62,814 nt of DNA from Archangium sp. Lineage in GTDB: Bacteria > Myxococcota > Myxococcia > Myxococcales > Myxococcaceae. The DNA is taken from the NCBI GenBank assembly GCA_030681645.1, contig JAUXRX010000063.1:1-62814 (forward strand). The letters are read 5' to 3'. The translations under genes were made by a program, and so were the position numbers. The notes beneath the pieces were generated by a model that had not been told where the DNA came from, made no database searches, and saw only the letters and a program-made list of their open reading frames with translations. Positions 1 through 7,580 of this stretch are shown one piece after another (position 1 is the stretch's first letter; every line of letters begins with the position of its first letter).

Positions 1-240
1 GTTGTCGCGGTCATCGGCCTTGCCGTCGCCGTCCGCGTCATCGGTGTACGCCAGGGTGATGCCGTCGTCCGTGTACGCGACCCACACCGAGCAACCACAG
101 CCGCAGCCGCAGCCGCCGCCTTCCTCGCCCGGGCGGCCGCAGGACGCGCCCAGACATTCCGGGTTGTCAGTGCCTTGTGCGAAGGCGGGCGCGGCGAACA
201 GCGAGAGAACGGTGATGAAGGCCAGCTGGGTCTTTTTCAT
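1..240 (-). CDS. Secreted Cys/Asp-rich protein, N-terminal part
   Basis: The gene runs off the left edge, so only the first 80 codons are visible. The ATG at 240 follows an AAGGAG ribosome site about 9 bases upstream. Residues 1-22 are a Sec signal peptide ending AFA|Q. After a short acidic stretch comes a glycine/cysteine run (GGGCGCGCGCS), then SVWVAYTDDG, then an Asp-rich DADGDGKADDRD segment that resembles the start of calcium-binding thrombospondin type 3 repeats. The protein is probably exported and metal-binding. No family name can be given from this fragment. Confidence 0.7.
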   Translation of the reverse strand, partial: MKKTQLAFITVLSLFAAPAFAQGTDNPECLGASCGRPGEEGGGCGCGCGCSVWVAYTDDGITLAYTDDADGDGKADDRDN

Positions 241-285
241 GTGAACTTCTCCTTGTGTGCCGTCCCCTTGAGCAAACGAAGGGCC

Positions 286-314
286 ACCCGTTCTACCGAG
301 GTAGATCAACGGGT
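286..314. other. Hairpin-forming inverted repeat upstream of the secreted-protein gene
   Basis: ACCCGT-TCTACC pairs with GGTAGA-ACGGGT around a 2-base loop and a 3-base bulge, giving 12 paired bases. It lies 46 bases upstream of the minus-strand start at 240, in the divergent region shared with amt. It could be a 5' leader structure or an operator. It has no T-tract, so it is not a typical terminator. Confidence 0.4.
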
Positions 315-366
315 TGAAAACACACGGAGAAGCGCTGGGTGGGGAGTCCATCCCACACCCTGAGGA

Positions 367-381
367 GTGATCCCCGATCAC
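367..381. promoter_or_regulatory. Inverted repeat upstream of amt (possible operator)
   Basis: GTGATC-CCC-GATCAC is a perfect 6-base inverted repeat about 90 bases before the amt start. Position and symmetry fit a regulator site. No -24/-12 (RpoN) promoter signature was recognised beside it. The rest of 241-473 holds nothing else I can name. Confidence 0.3.
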
Positions 382-473
382 AGGTGACTTGTCCGGGCTG
401 GGACGGTTCACCGTTCAGGCGGGCCACAATTCTCCATTCAACAAGGCTATTGGAAGGTGATTTAAGCGCCCGC

Positions 474-1727
474 ATGGAGACAGCTGGCCTGCAAACTGCC
501 GGTTCTATCGATTCCGGCTCCACCGCGTGGATGCTGGCCAGCTCGGCGATGGTGCTGCTGATGGTGCCCGGCCTGGCCCTCTTCTACGGCGGCATGGTGC
601 GCCGGAAGAACGTGCTCACCACCATGATGATGAGCTTCGTGGCGATGGCGGTGATCGGCGTGCAGTGGGTGCTGGTCGGCTACGCCCTCGCCTTCGGCAA
701 GACGGTGGGCGGCGTCTTCGGGTGGGACTGGGACCTCTTCGCGCTCCAGGGCATCGCCCCCACGAAGCTCTACGGCGACAAGCACATCCCCGAGCTGGTG
801 TTCGTCATGTTCCAGGGGAAGTTCGCCATCATCACGCCCGCGCTGATCAGCGGCGCGGTGGCCGAGCGGATGAAGTTCAAGACGTACCTCGCCTTCTGCC
901 TGCTCTGGAGCACCTTCATCTACGCCCCGCTCGCGCACTGGGTGTGGTCGGCCGACGGCTGGCTCTTCAAGCTGGGCGTGCTCGACTTCGCCGGCGGCAC
1001 GGTGGTGCACATCGCCGCGGGTGTCTCGGCGCTGGTGCTGGCGTTGATGCTCGGGCCGCGCCGCGACGTGGCGAGGGGCACGGCGATTCTTCCCAACAAC
1101 CTGGTGCTCACGCTCACCGGCGCGGGGCTGCTCTGGTTCGGCTGGTTCGGCTTCAACGCGGGCAGCGCGGTCGCGGTGGAATACCCGGTCGCGGGCGCCA
1201 TCGCCGGGCTCGCCTTCACCACCACGCAGTCCGCGGCCGCGGCGGCGGGCCTGATGTGGATGGCGGTGGAGCGCTGGCACCACGGCAAGGTGACCTCGCT
1301 GGGGCTCGCGTCGGGCATCGTGGCGGGGCTGGTGGCGGTGACGCCGGCCGCGGGGCACATCAGGCCGGGCTCGGCGCTGCTGCTCGGCGCGCTCGCGTCG
1401 GTCGTCTGTTACGCCGCGGTGCAGATGAAGACGAAGCTGCGCTACGACGACTCGCTCGACGCCTTCGGCGTGCACGGCGTGGGCGGCATTCTCGGGGCGC
1501 TCTTGACCGGCGTGCTCTGCTTCACGCCCGTGGCCGGCGGCTTCTCACAGCTGGGCAAGCAGGCGGTGGGCGTGCTGGTGGCCATCGTCTTCTCAGGCCT
1601 GGGCACCTTCCTCCTCGCCACCCTGCTCAAGCGCGTCTACGGGCTGCGCGCCACCGAAGGCGAAGAGCGCGACGGCCTCGACCTGCACGTGCACGGCGAG
1701 CGCGGCTACCACTTCGATCAGACCTGA
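474..1727 (+). CDS. amt: Ammonium transporter (Amt/MEP/Rh family)
   Basis: Inner-membrane channel that takes up ammonium/ammonia. At 417 residues it has the usual size and about eleven hydrophobic segments. The family signature GLALFYGGMVRRKN is near residue 31. The two pore histidines appear in APLAHWVW and in FGVHGVGGILGA. The start at 474 is chosen because the protein begins there like other Amt proteins and GGAAGGTGA lies 14 bases upstream; the frame is open further 5' but looks non-coding. The usual partner glnK is not adjacent, so PII control, if present, must come from elsewhere. Confidence 0.93.
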   Translation: METAGLQTAGSIDSGSTAWMLASSAMVLLMVPGLALFYGGMVRRKNVLTTMMMSFVAMAVIGVQWVLVGYALAFGKTVGGVFGWDWDLFALQGIAPTKLYGDKHIPELVFVMFQGKFAIITPALISGAVAERMKFKTYLAFCLLWSTFIYAPLAHWVWSADGWLFKLGVLDFAGGTVVHIAAGVSALVLALMLGPRRDVARGTAILPNNLVLTLTGAGLLWFGWFGFNAGSAVAVEYPVAGAIAGLAFTTTQSAAAAAGLMWMAVERWHHGKVTSLGLASGIVAGLVAVTPAAGHIRPGSALLLGALASVVCYAAVQMKTKLRYDDSLDAFGVHGVGGILGALLTGVLCFTPVAGGFSQLGKQAVGVLVAIVFSGLGTFLLATLLKRVYGLRATEGEERDGLDLHVHGERGYHFDQT

Positions 1728-1731
1728 CGGG

Positions 1732-2337
1732 TCACCAGGTGGTGCGCCAGCCCACGTAGAGCCCGAGGTGCGGCATCACGAAGGGCGGGCTCGGCCGGTA
1801 CATGCCCGCCCCGCCCAGGCCCCCCAGGGCGCGCACGGTGAAGGAGCGCCAACTGAAGTCCACCGTCGCGCTGAGGCGGTGGGGATCAAAGGTGGTCGCC
1901 AGCGGCAGATACGACACCGTGCCCTCGAGGCGGAACAGCCCGTCGTCGAACGCCAACACGCCGATCGAAGGTCCAGCGCCGAAGTGCAGCCGGTGCGGGG
2001 CCCCCCACTCGCCGTTCGTGAAGTAGTAGATGTTGCGCAGCTCGGCCTCGAGGCCCACGGAGAACCAGCGGAAGGCGTAGCGCACCGAGAGGTGATGCTC
2101 GTGGCCCCAGAAGATCTCGAAGCCCGGGAACCAGAGCAGGCGCCCCCAGTACGAGGCCACCAGCCCGCCGTCGACGTCGCGCTCGAAGAGCTCGAGGCGG
2201 CCCGAGAGGTGCGGCCCGAACCCGTAGGTGTCCGAGGTGAGACCGCCTCCGCCGGTGACGGCCAGCTCGCCGCGCACAGGGACCGCCTGGAGAAGAAGGA
2301 TGGCGACGAGCGCGAGCATGGCGACGCGGCTAAGCAA
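1732..2337 (-). CDS. Putative outer-membrane beta-barrel protein
   Basis: 201 residues with an N-terminal signal peptide (SRVAMLALVAILLLQAVPVRG). The body is alternating aromatic/hydrophobic strands rich in Gly, Tyr, Trp and Phe (for example LVASYWGRLLWFPGF and HHLSVRYAFRWFSVGLEAEL), ending LGLYVGWRTTW with a terminal aromatic residue as in many outer-membrane barrels. The likely start is TTG at 2337, which keeps the Arg of the signal peptide and has GGGG just upstream; ATG at 2319 is the alternative. It ends 4 bases from the convergent amt gene. Function not recognised. Confidence 0.65.
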   Translation of the reverse strand: MLSRVAMLALVAILLLQAVPVRGELAVTGGGGLTSDTYGFGPHLSGRLELFERDVDGGLVASYWGRLLWFPGFEIFWGHEHHLSVRYAFRWFSVGLEAELRNIYYFTNGEWGAPHRLHFGAGPSIGVLAFDDGLFRLEGTVSYLPLATTFDPHRLSATVDFSWRSFTVRALGGLGGAGMYRPSPPFVMPHLGLYVGWRTTW

Positions 2338-2426
2338 ACCCCGTGCCCTTCGCTTCCCCTCGAAAGAGGCCCGCGGCGCGCCCGTGCTCCGAGGCCGGCC
2401 ATGACGAAGCCGTCAGGACCGCGATG

Positions 2427-3092
2427 TCAGAGGCTGCCGCCGCTCGACCCGCCGGCCGGCGACTGCGCACGCAGCGGCCCGACGAGATCGGTGCTCGAGA
2501 CGTTCACGTCGACCTCCTCGAAGACGAGCTCGCGAACGAACACCGCGCCGGGGCCGTGCAGCAGCACGCCGAAGCTGACCCGCTCTGCGTCGAGCGGCAC
2601 GTCGAGCACCACCGAGTACCACTTGAAGCTGGTGGTGCCGCGCAGCGCCCGGTTCTGCATGTTGTCGAACGCGAGCACCTTGCCCCCGGGCCCGTCGACG
2701 CGCATCCACAGGCCGGCCCAGCCATCGACCGCGCCGCTGCGCAGCTCGGCCCGCAGCTCGACGCGGCGGCCGCGCCAGGTCTCCGCGCTCTCGCTGTGCG
2801 TGAGGCTGCCCATGCCGAGCGGCTCCGACTTGAACGCGCGCGTGCGCAGGATGGGCACGGCGCAGTCGGTGAACACCTCGTCGCAGCGGATCTCGTAGGC
2901 GTCGGGGCGGGTGCCGGTGAGGCCCCAGCCCTGCACCCAGCTGCGCAGCTTGGGCTGCTTGCCGAAGAAGCTGCCGCCGATGGCCAGGGGCATGGGCTGC
3001 GCCTGCTCACGCGCGGCTGCGCGGTCGCCCTTGCGGTGCTGTGCGAAGGCGACGGAGGAGAAGCACACAGCGAACAAGATGAAGTACTTCAT
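2427..3092 (-). CDS. Secreted beta-sandwich protein, third gene of a sigma/anti-sigma operon
   Basis: 221 residues with a signal peptide (MKYFILFAVCFSSVAFA|Q). The C-terminal ~150 residues hold GWAGLWMRVDGPGGK, FDNMQNRALRGTTSFKWY and a last strand resembling those of carbohydrate-binding-like jelly-roll domains, a region also seen attached to AraC-type regulators and peptidases in other bacteria. Its ATG overlaps the stop of the anti-sigma gene (ATGA), so it is translated with the sigma/anti-sigma pair and may be an extracytoplasmic sensor or target of that pathway. The role is inferred from position only. Confidence 0.7.
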   Translation of the reverse strand: MKYFILFAVCFSSVAFAQHRKGDRAAAREQAQPMPLAIGGSFFGKQPKLRSWVQGWGLTGTRPDAYEIRCDEVFTDCAVPILRTRAFKSEPLGMGSLTHSESAETWRGRRVELRAELRSGAVDGWAGLWMRVDGPGGKVLAFDNMQNRALRGTTSFKWYSVVLDVPLDAERVSFGVLLHGPGAVFVRELVFEEVDVNVSSTDLVGPLRAQSPAGGSSGGSL

Positions 3093-3526
3093 GGCCGGAC
3101 TCCGGGGGTGACGTCGTAACGGGGAACGATGGGCTCGCCCCGGGGCCCGATGGTGATGACGCCATCGAACTGTCCCTGCGAGATGCACTCGGTGGCGGTG
3201 GTCGCGTCGACGCACTGCCGCAGCTTCGGCTGCGCGGACGGAGGCGGCTCGCGCTCGATGGAGAACGCGAGCACCACGCCGGCGGCGAGCACGGCGGCGG
3301 CCGAGGCCACCACGGCGCCGATGCGGCGGCGGCGCGAGGTGATCGAGACCACCTTCTTGCGGCGGACGACCTCGTGCAGCGCGACCTCGAGGGCGGCTTC
3401 CTGCTGCAGCAGCCTGGCGCACGGGGGGCACTGCGCCACGTGCGCTTCCACGAAGCGCACCGACTCTGCGTCGAGGGCGCCGATGACGTACTGCTCCACG
3501 ATGTCGGCGACGAGATGCTTGTTCAT
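3089..3526 (-). CDS. Putative zinc-finger anti-sigma factor
   Basis: 145 residues, single-pass membrane protein. The N terminus carries the anti-sigma zinc-finger pattern: H near residue 29 followed by CPPC (HVAQCPPCARLL), in the context YVIGALDAESVRFVEAH that is typical of this family. A transmembrane helix (IGAVVASAAAVLAAGVVLAF) at about residues 69-89 is followed by a ~55-residue outer part with two Cys. Start and stop overlap both neighbours by four bases (ATGA), so it is coupled to the sigma factor upstream. It should hold that sigma factor inactive at the membrane. Confidence 0.85.
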   Translation of the reverse strand: MNKHLVADIVEQYVIGALDAESVRFVEAHVAQCPPCARLLQQEAALEVALHEVVRRKKVVSITSRRRRIGAVVASAAAVLAAGVVLAFSIEREPPPSAQPKLRQCVDATTATECISQGQFDGVITIGPRGEPIVPRYDVTPGVRP

Positions 3527-4113
3527 CGGTCAGCCTCCTTCTTCTGGGTCGCTTCACCCAACTCGGCGCGCAGCACCTTGCGCACCTCGCACACGATTTG
3601 ACGCACGCGCTGCACGGACAGCCCGACGCGGGCGGCCACCTCAGCGTGCGAGAGCTGAGGATCTCCGTAGAGACGCTCGAAGACGGCGCGCGCGCTGGGC
3701 CCGAGGTCCTGCAACAGCTCGTGCGCCTTCTGCAGCCGCTCGCGGTCGAAGAAGAGCTCTTCGGGCGAGTCGGTGGCCGCTTCCGGCGCCTCGTCGAGCG
3801 GCTCGTTCGCCTGGCCGGGCCTGCGCGCCTCGCTGCGGGCGAGGAACAGCGCCTGGCGGATGGCGAGGCCGGGCAGCTCGAGGCGATCGAGCTTCTTCGC
3901 GTCGGCTCGGGTGATGAGCCGCAGCCAGGCCTCCTGGGCCATCTCCTTGGCCTGCGCCGGCAGCACGCCGTGCGCGAGCAGCGAGAGCATCACCCGGCGG
4001 TTGTGCCGGCCGATGAGCTCGGTCCACGCCCCGCGATCACCCTTTCGCGCGGCGGCCTCGGTCGCCCCTTCCATCTGCACGGAACCCTCGAGGGTGATGT
4101 CCATCATGGCCAC
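3523..4113 (-). CDS. ECF-type sigma-70 family RNA polymerase sigma factor
   Basis: 196 residues. Region 2-like sequence covers about residues 20-90 (ARKGDRGAWTELIGRHNRRV, then AQEAWLRLI). Region 4 with a helix-turn-helix is at about 145-185 (LSHAEVAARVGLSVQRVRQIVCEVRKVLR). The first gene of a three-gene operon with its anti-sigma factor and a secreted protein, joined by ATGA overlaps. It probably redirects RNA polymerase in response to an envelope signal. Between it and the divergent lipoprotein gene at 4173 there are 59 bases in which the promoter must lie; I could not assign -35/-10 boxes. Confidence 0.88.
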   Translation of the reverse strand: MAMMDITLEGSVQMEGATEAAARKGDRGAWTELIGRHNRRVMLSLLAHGVLPAQAKEMAQEAWLRLITRADAKKLDRLELPGLAIRQALFLARSEARRPGQANEPLDEAPEAATDSPEELFFDRERLQKAHELLQDLGPSARAVFERLYGDPQLSHAEVAARVGLSVQRVRQIVCEVRKVLRAELGEATQKKEADR

Positions 4114-4172
4114 GCATCCATCAGAACGCGGGGAGGTCGAAAAACATATCGGGGGGGAGTAGGTGTGGGGGC

Positions 4173-4469
4173 ATGAAGTTCCCAGTGCTGGTGATGATGC
4201 TGACCCTCTCCGGGTGTGCAGGGGCTGCGGCGGGGGCGGTCGCGAACGCGGCCATCAACACGGCGGTCGCCGCCACGGCCTCGGGCGTGCGTCGCGCCAA
4301 CGGTGACTGCTTCACCCCGTGCAACCCCGGCACGTCCTGCAACCACGGCACGGGCATGTGCGACCCGCTGCCGTGCGGCGGGCGCTGCAACTTCGACGAG
4401 AAGTGCGAGCTGACCGCCGTGGGCGACAAGTGCGTGAACACGAAGTCGCTTCCCCCCATCACCCCGTGA
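4173..4469 (+). CDS. Small cysteine-rich lipoprotein
   Basis: 98 residues. Signal peptide with lipobox LSGC (Cys at about 15), then an Ala-rich helix, then a compact module with eight cysteines (CFTPC, CNHGTGMC, CGGRC, C) that looks like a small disulfide-bonded knot. Lipid-anchored in the envelope. Followed after 8 bases by a second lipoprotein gene, so the two are probably co-transcribed. No family recognised. Confidence 0.7.
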   Translation: MKFPVLVMMLTLSGCAGAAAGAVANAAINTAVAATASGVRRANGDCFTPCNPGTSCNHGTGMCDPLPCGGRCNFDEKCELTAVGDKCVNTKSLPPITP

Positions 4470-4477
4470 AGGTCCCG

Positions 4478-5044
4478 ATGATGCTCTCCCGCTTCCCGCT
4501 GCTCGGCGCCGTGCTCCTCGTTGGTCTCTTCACTGGCTGCGGCCCTGCCTGGAAGGTGGTGCGCGTCTCGGGCCCGCCCTCGGCGCTCGCGGGCCAGACC
4601 GACGTGGCGATCGCCTTCGACTACAGCCAGATGTACGTCGAGGGCCGCACCGAGGCCGACTGGGTCACCACCAAGACCAATGAAGACGCGAAGTACCCGG
4701 AGACCTGGGCCGACCTGAAGGGCCGCTTCGAGGGTGCCGTGGTCGAGGGCATGCGCTACCAGTTTCCCTCTGCGCACCCGGTGCAGGCGGGCGCGAGCGG
4801 CGTGGTGATGGTGGTGCAGGTGCGCAGCTTCAGGCTGGGGAAGTTCATCCCCTTCGTGATGCCTCCGACGGTGATGGATGCCTCGATCATCTTCCAGGTC
4901 GGCGGGTTGGCGACCGATGAGATCTCGCTGGTGCGCAGCTACCCGGCGTCCATCACCCAGCCGTCGGTCTTCAACCACATTCCGTACGTGGGGGACGCCT
5001 TCGGCCGTGCGGGCGGCAGCTTCCTCAGCTCGAAGCAGCCCTGA
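4478..5044 (+). CDS. Hypothetical lipoprotein
   Basis: 188 residues. Lipobox FTGC at about residues 20-23 after a hydrophobic signal peptide. The mature part has a strand-helix-strand character (DVAIAFDYSQMYVEGR, VVMVVQVRSFRLGKF) and ends in a Gly/Ser-rich tail. Two ATGs stand side by side (4478 and 4481); either may be used. It directly follows the Cys-rich lipoprotein gene. Function not recognised. Confidence 0.7.
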   Translation: MMLSRFPLLGAVLLVGLFTGCGPAWKVVRVSGPPSALAGQTDVAIAFDYSQMYVEGRTEADWVTTKTNEDAKYPETWADLKGRFEGAVVEGMRYQFPSAHPVQAGASGVVMVVQVRSFRLGKFIPFVMPPTVMDASIIFQVGGLATDEISLVRSYPASITQPSVFNHIPYVGDAFGRAGGSFLSSKQP

Positions 5045-5045
5045 C

Positions 5046-5609
5046 TCAGAACGTCGCGAGGGTGGTCATCGGCACCTGCGTCATCGCGCGCTCGGAAGAA
5101 CGCGCCAGCGCGGCGTGAATGAGGCGGCTCCGCTCGCCCTTGAGGGCGGAGACCTCTGCCCGCCGTGGTGCGTCGGACGTGAGGGCGCCGATCAACATGC
5201 CCGCTCCGACGGTGACGGCGACGCCCATGGCGATCCAACCCCAGACGGGAATCCACGCGAAGACGGCGACCCACATCTGGGGAATGAAGGCCAGCAAGGA
5301 GGTGCTGCCGAAGCCCGCGGCGATGAGCCCGACGAAGCCGACGATGAGGGTGCCGACGAGGGCGACGGCGGCGGCGACGACCGGCACGAGGGCCCCTGCC
5401 GACATGGCCACGATGGAGCCGACGAGCAGGGCCGTGTTCCCGGCCGTGCGGTGCAGCTCCTGGATCTGGCTGTCGAGGTCCGCGAGCTGGGCGAGCTCCA
5501 CGTCCGTCATCAGGCGGGCCGCGCGGGTCACCTTGCTCTCCCGAACGCCCCGCTGGGGAGCCGAGGGGGAAGCAGAGAGGAGGATCATCACGAGCGGGAG
5601 GGCGAACAT
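5046..5609 (-). CDS. Membrane protein with a central hydrophobic block
   Basis: 187 residues from the ATG at 5609, which begins a signal-like sequence (MFALPLVMILLSASPSA). A short helix that could be coiled-coil (ELAQLADLDSQIQELH) is followed by three to four adjacent hydrophobic segments at roughly residues 60-140 and a basic/polar C-terminal helix (SALKGERSRLIHAALARSSERA). The frame is open to 5648 but that extension lacks a ribosome site. Last gene of the minus-strand group that starts at 9763. Function not recognised. Confidence 0.55.
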   Translation of the reverse strand: MFALPLVMILLSASPSAPQRGVRESKVTRAARLMTDVELAQLADLDSQIQELHRTAGNTALLVGSIVAMSAGALVPVVAAAVALVGTLIVGFVGLIAAGFGSTSLLAFIPQMWVAVFAWIPVWGWIAMGVAVTVGAGMLIGALTSDAPRRAEVSALKGERSRLIHAALARSSERAMTQVPMTTLATF

Positions 5610-5685
5610 GAGGCCCTGCTCTGCAGCTCCGTGTCCAGCGGGAGGCATCGCGATTCAGCAGGGTTCGCGGGGCCCCGTGCGCAGC

Positions 5686-6037
5686 TCAGGCCTGCGGCCG
5701 TGCAGGCTGATGCACACCCTCAGGGTGTCGTGGAGCGGGCTCAGTGAGCATGAGCGCCATCACCCCGCTGGCGAACGCCACGAGCTGATTCGGCTCGAGC
5801 ACCCGGCCAGGGTGGAGCATCAGCACTTCGCCGTTGGACTCCTGGTTGATCTTCTCGGTGCCGTAGCTCGCGAGCCGCTCGAAGAAGGCGGGGGTGAGGA
5901 ACGCCGCCAGCTCCGCCGGGTCACGCCCCAGTCTCTCTCGAACAGGAAGTGCGGGGCAGCATGAAGACCAGGAGGACGCTGCCGCCGATGAGCCACACCA
6001 CCAGGAATCCGATGACCAGCCCTTCCACGGTTGTCAC
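5686..6037 (-). pseudogene. Frameshifted membrane-anchored protein gene
   Basis: A GTG at 6037 overlaps the stop of the upstream lipoprotein gene (GTGA) and opens a frame starting with a clear transmembrane helix (GLVIGFLVVWLIGGSVLLVF). That frame stops at 5921 after a tail of different character. A second frame, 5940 to the stop at 5686, reads RERLGRDPAELAAFLTPAFF and onward for about 85 residues with coding-like codon use but no start of its own. Joining them needs a +1 shift near 5945-5965, where the sequence is CGAGAGAGAC. Either the gene is broken or the base count there is wrong. Rejoined length would be about 115 residues. Confidence 0.6.
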
Positions 6038-6819
6038 GGACAGGGACCGTTGTTGCGAATGAACTCCGTCCGCGGCACGCCCGCGTCGGTCTGCTCGGCG
6101 AACTGCTGAACGAGGCAACTCGAGAGGGCGCTGTTGGAGTCAACCCGGAGTTGGCTGCGCACTGTGAGCCCGGGGCCCCACGACAACTCAGTGAGGAGAG
6201 GATTGACCTCAATGATCACCTGCTTCATCGCGCCGGACGCGATCGCCACGGAACGCAGTTCGTCGTTCGAGACCACATTGAGGTACGACGCCTCGACACC
6301 GCTCAGGTCGAGGCGCTGAACTGAAGATCTTGAGACCGCGAGCGTGTCGACCCGCCTGAGCGAAGCACCCTCGAGACTCGCCAGACCACTCACCTGATCG
6401 AGCGAGACCGACCATATCTCTTCGTCGATCAGGCCCTCCAGAGTCCTCGGAGAGGTGTCGCCGTTCAGCCCAGAGAATGAGAGCGACCTGATGACATCCA
6501 CCTTTTCGAGTCCCCTCAAGTCCCTCAGCGTGTCGAGGTTGATCCCCAGGCCATGAACCAGTCGCACCTTGGGGAGCAGCGGGACCTTGCGTAGGTCGTC
6601 GTAGCCAGAGATGGCGATGGGGGCGAAGACGTCGACGCACGGGGACGCGCAGAAGGCGCTGATGTCCGAGATGGGTTCGCCCACGACGAAGCGCAACTGG
6701 CCTCCGTCGTAGGAATCACAGGACTGCTCGTCGCCCCGTCTCGGCAGCGAGCATTCCTCTGAGCCGCAGCCCGCAAGCGCCCCCGCGAGCACGCCGACGA
6801 TCGGCACAAATAGCTTCAA
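6034..6819 (-). CDS. LRR/L-domain-like lipoprotein, copy 2
   Basis: About 261 residues if started at TTG 6819, which overlaps the previous stop (TTGA) and gives MKLFVPIVG; GTG 6825 in the same frame is the alternative. Lipobox LAGC near residue 16. The body has regularly spaced hydrophobic/Asn/Leu segments (LRDLRGLEKVDVI, LASLEGASLRRVDTL, VQRLDLSGVEASYLNVVSNDEL, VNPLLTELSWGPGL), like the solenoid of receptor L-domain/leucine-rich proteins. It is a close paralogue of the upstream gene (6816-7580), with the last ~30 residues almost identical. Probably a surface recognition or adhesion protein; partner unknown. Confidence 0.75.
   Translation of the reverse strand: MKLFVPIVGVLAGALAGCGSEECSLPRRGDEQSCDSYDGGQLRFVVGEPISDISAFCASPCVDVFAPIAISGYDDLRKVPLLPKVRLVHGLGINLDTLRDLRGLEKVDVIRSLSFSGLNGDTSPRTLEGLIDEEIWSVSLDQVSGLASLEGASLRRVDTLAVSRSSVQRLDLSGVEASYLNVVSNDELRSVAIASGAMKQVIIEVNPLLTELSWGPGLTVRSQLRVDSNSALSSCLVQQFAEQTDAGVPRTEFIRNNGPCP
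6047..6111. repeat. Direct repeat, downstream copy (tandem gene duplication)
   Basis: These 65 bases match 6829-6893 base for base. They are the 3' ends of two paralogous genes lying 782 bases apart, and similarity continues with scattered differences beyond the identical block. This points to recent duplication or gene conversion. Confidence 0.9.
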
Positions 6820-7580
6820 GGGCACGGGCCGTTGTTGCGAATGAACTCCGTCCGCGGCACGCCCGCGTCGGTCTGCTCGGCGAACTGCTGAACAAGGCAA
6901 CTCGAGAGGGCGCTGTTGGACTCAACCAGGAGGTTCTTCCGCACGGTGAGGCCTGGGCCCCATGACAACTCAGAGAGAAGCGGATTGACACGAATCCACA
7001 CCTGATGCATCGCTCCAGACGAGATCGCAAGCGATTGCAGATCGTTGTTAGAGAGAATGCTCAGGAACGTCGCCTGGACCCCGCTCAGATCGACGTTCTG
7101 CACTGAAGATCTCGAGACCATGAGGGACTCAACGCGATGGAGGGAAGCGCCCTCGAGACTGGTGAGGCCAGTGACCTGCTCGAGCACGAACGCGTCCATC
7201 TCTTGATCGGCGAGGCCTTCGAGAGTCTTCGACAAGGTGTCGCCGTTCAGTCCAGAGAGAGAGAGTTCCCTGACGACATCCACCTTCTCGAGGCCCCGAA
7301 GGTCACGGAGGCCGTCGAGGTTGATCCTGAGCCCGTTAACAAGTCGCACCTTGGGCAGGAAGGGCACCTTTCGCAGGTCCTCGTAGCCAGAGATGGCGAG
7401 CGGGGCGAAGACGTCGACGCACTGCGAAGCGCAGTAGGCGCTGACGTCCGACAAGGGTTCGCCCACCACGAAGCGCAATTGGCCTCCGTCGTAGGAATCG
7501 CAGGCCTGTTCGTCGCCCTGCCTGGGCAGCGAGCATTCCTCGTCGCCGCAGGCCGCAAGCAGCCCCGCGAACACCAGCAT
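6816..7580 (-). CDS. LRR/L-domain-like lipoprotein, copy 1
   Basis: 254 residues. The ATG at 7580 shares its A with the stop of the MACPF-like gene (TGATG), and the protein then starts MLVFAGLLAACGDEEC with lipobox LAAC; the frame is open 24 bases further upstream but that start would spoil the signal peptide. The same solenoid-like pattern as the next gene (LRDLRGLEKVDVV, LTSLEGASLHRVESL, VQNVDLSGVQATFLSILSNNDL). The order MACPF-like, copy 1, copy 2, with 1-4 base overlaps, implies one transcript and a joint function at the cell surface. Confidence 0.78.
   Translation of the reverse strand: MLVFAGLLAACGDEECSLPRQGDEQACDSYDGGQLRFVVGEPLSDVSAYCASQCVDVFAPLAISGYEDLRKVPFLPKVRLVNGLRINLDGLRDLRGLEKVDVVRELSLSGLNGDTLSKTLEGLADQEMDAFVLEQVTGLTSLEGASLHRVESLMVSRSSVQNVDLSGVQATFLSILSNNDLQSLAISSGAMHQVWIRVNPLLSELSWGPGLTVRKNLLVESNSALSSCLVQQFAEQTDAGVPRTEFIRNNGPCP
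6829..6893. repeat. Direct repeat, upstream copy (tandem gene duplication)
   Basis: Identical to 6047-6111 and encodes the C terminus of lipoprotein copy 1. The two copies lie in different frames relative to each other because the genes overlap by 4 bases. Confidence 0.9.
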
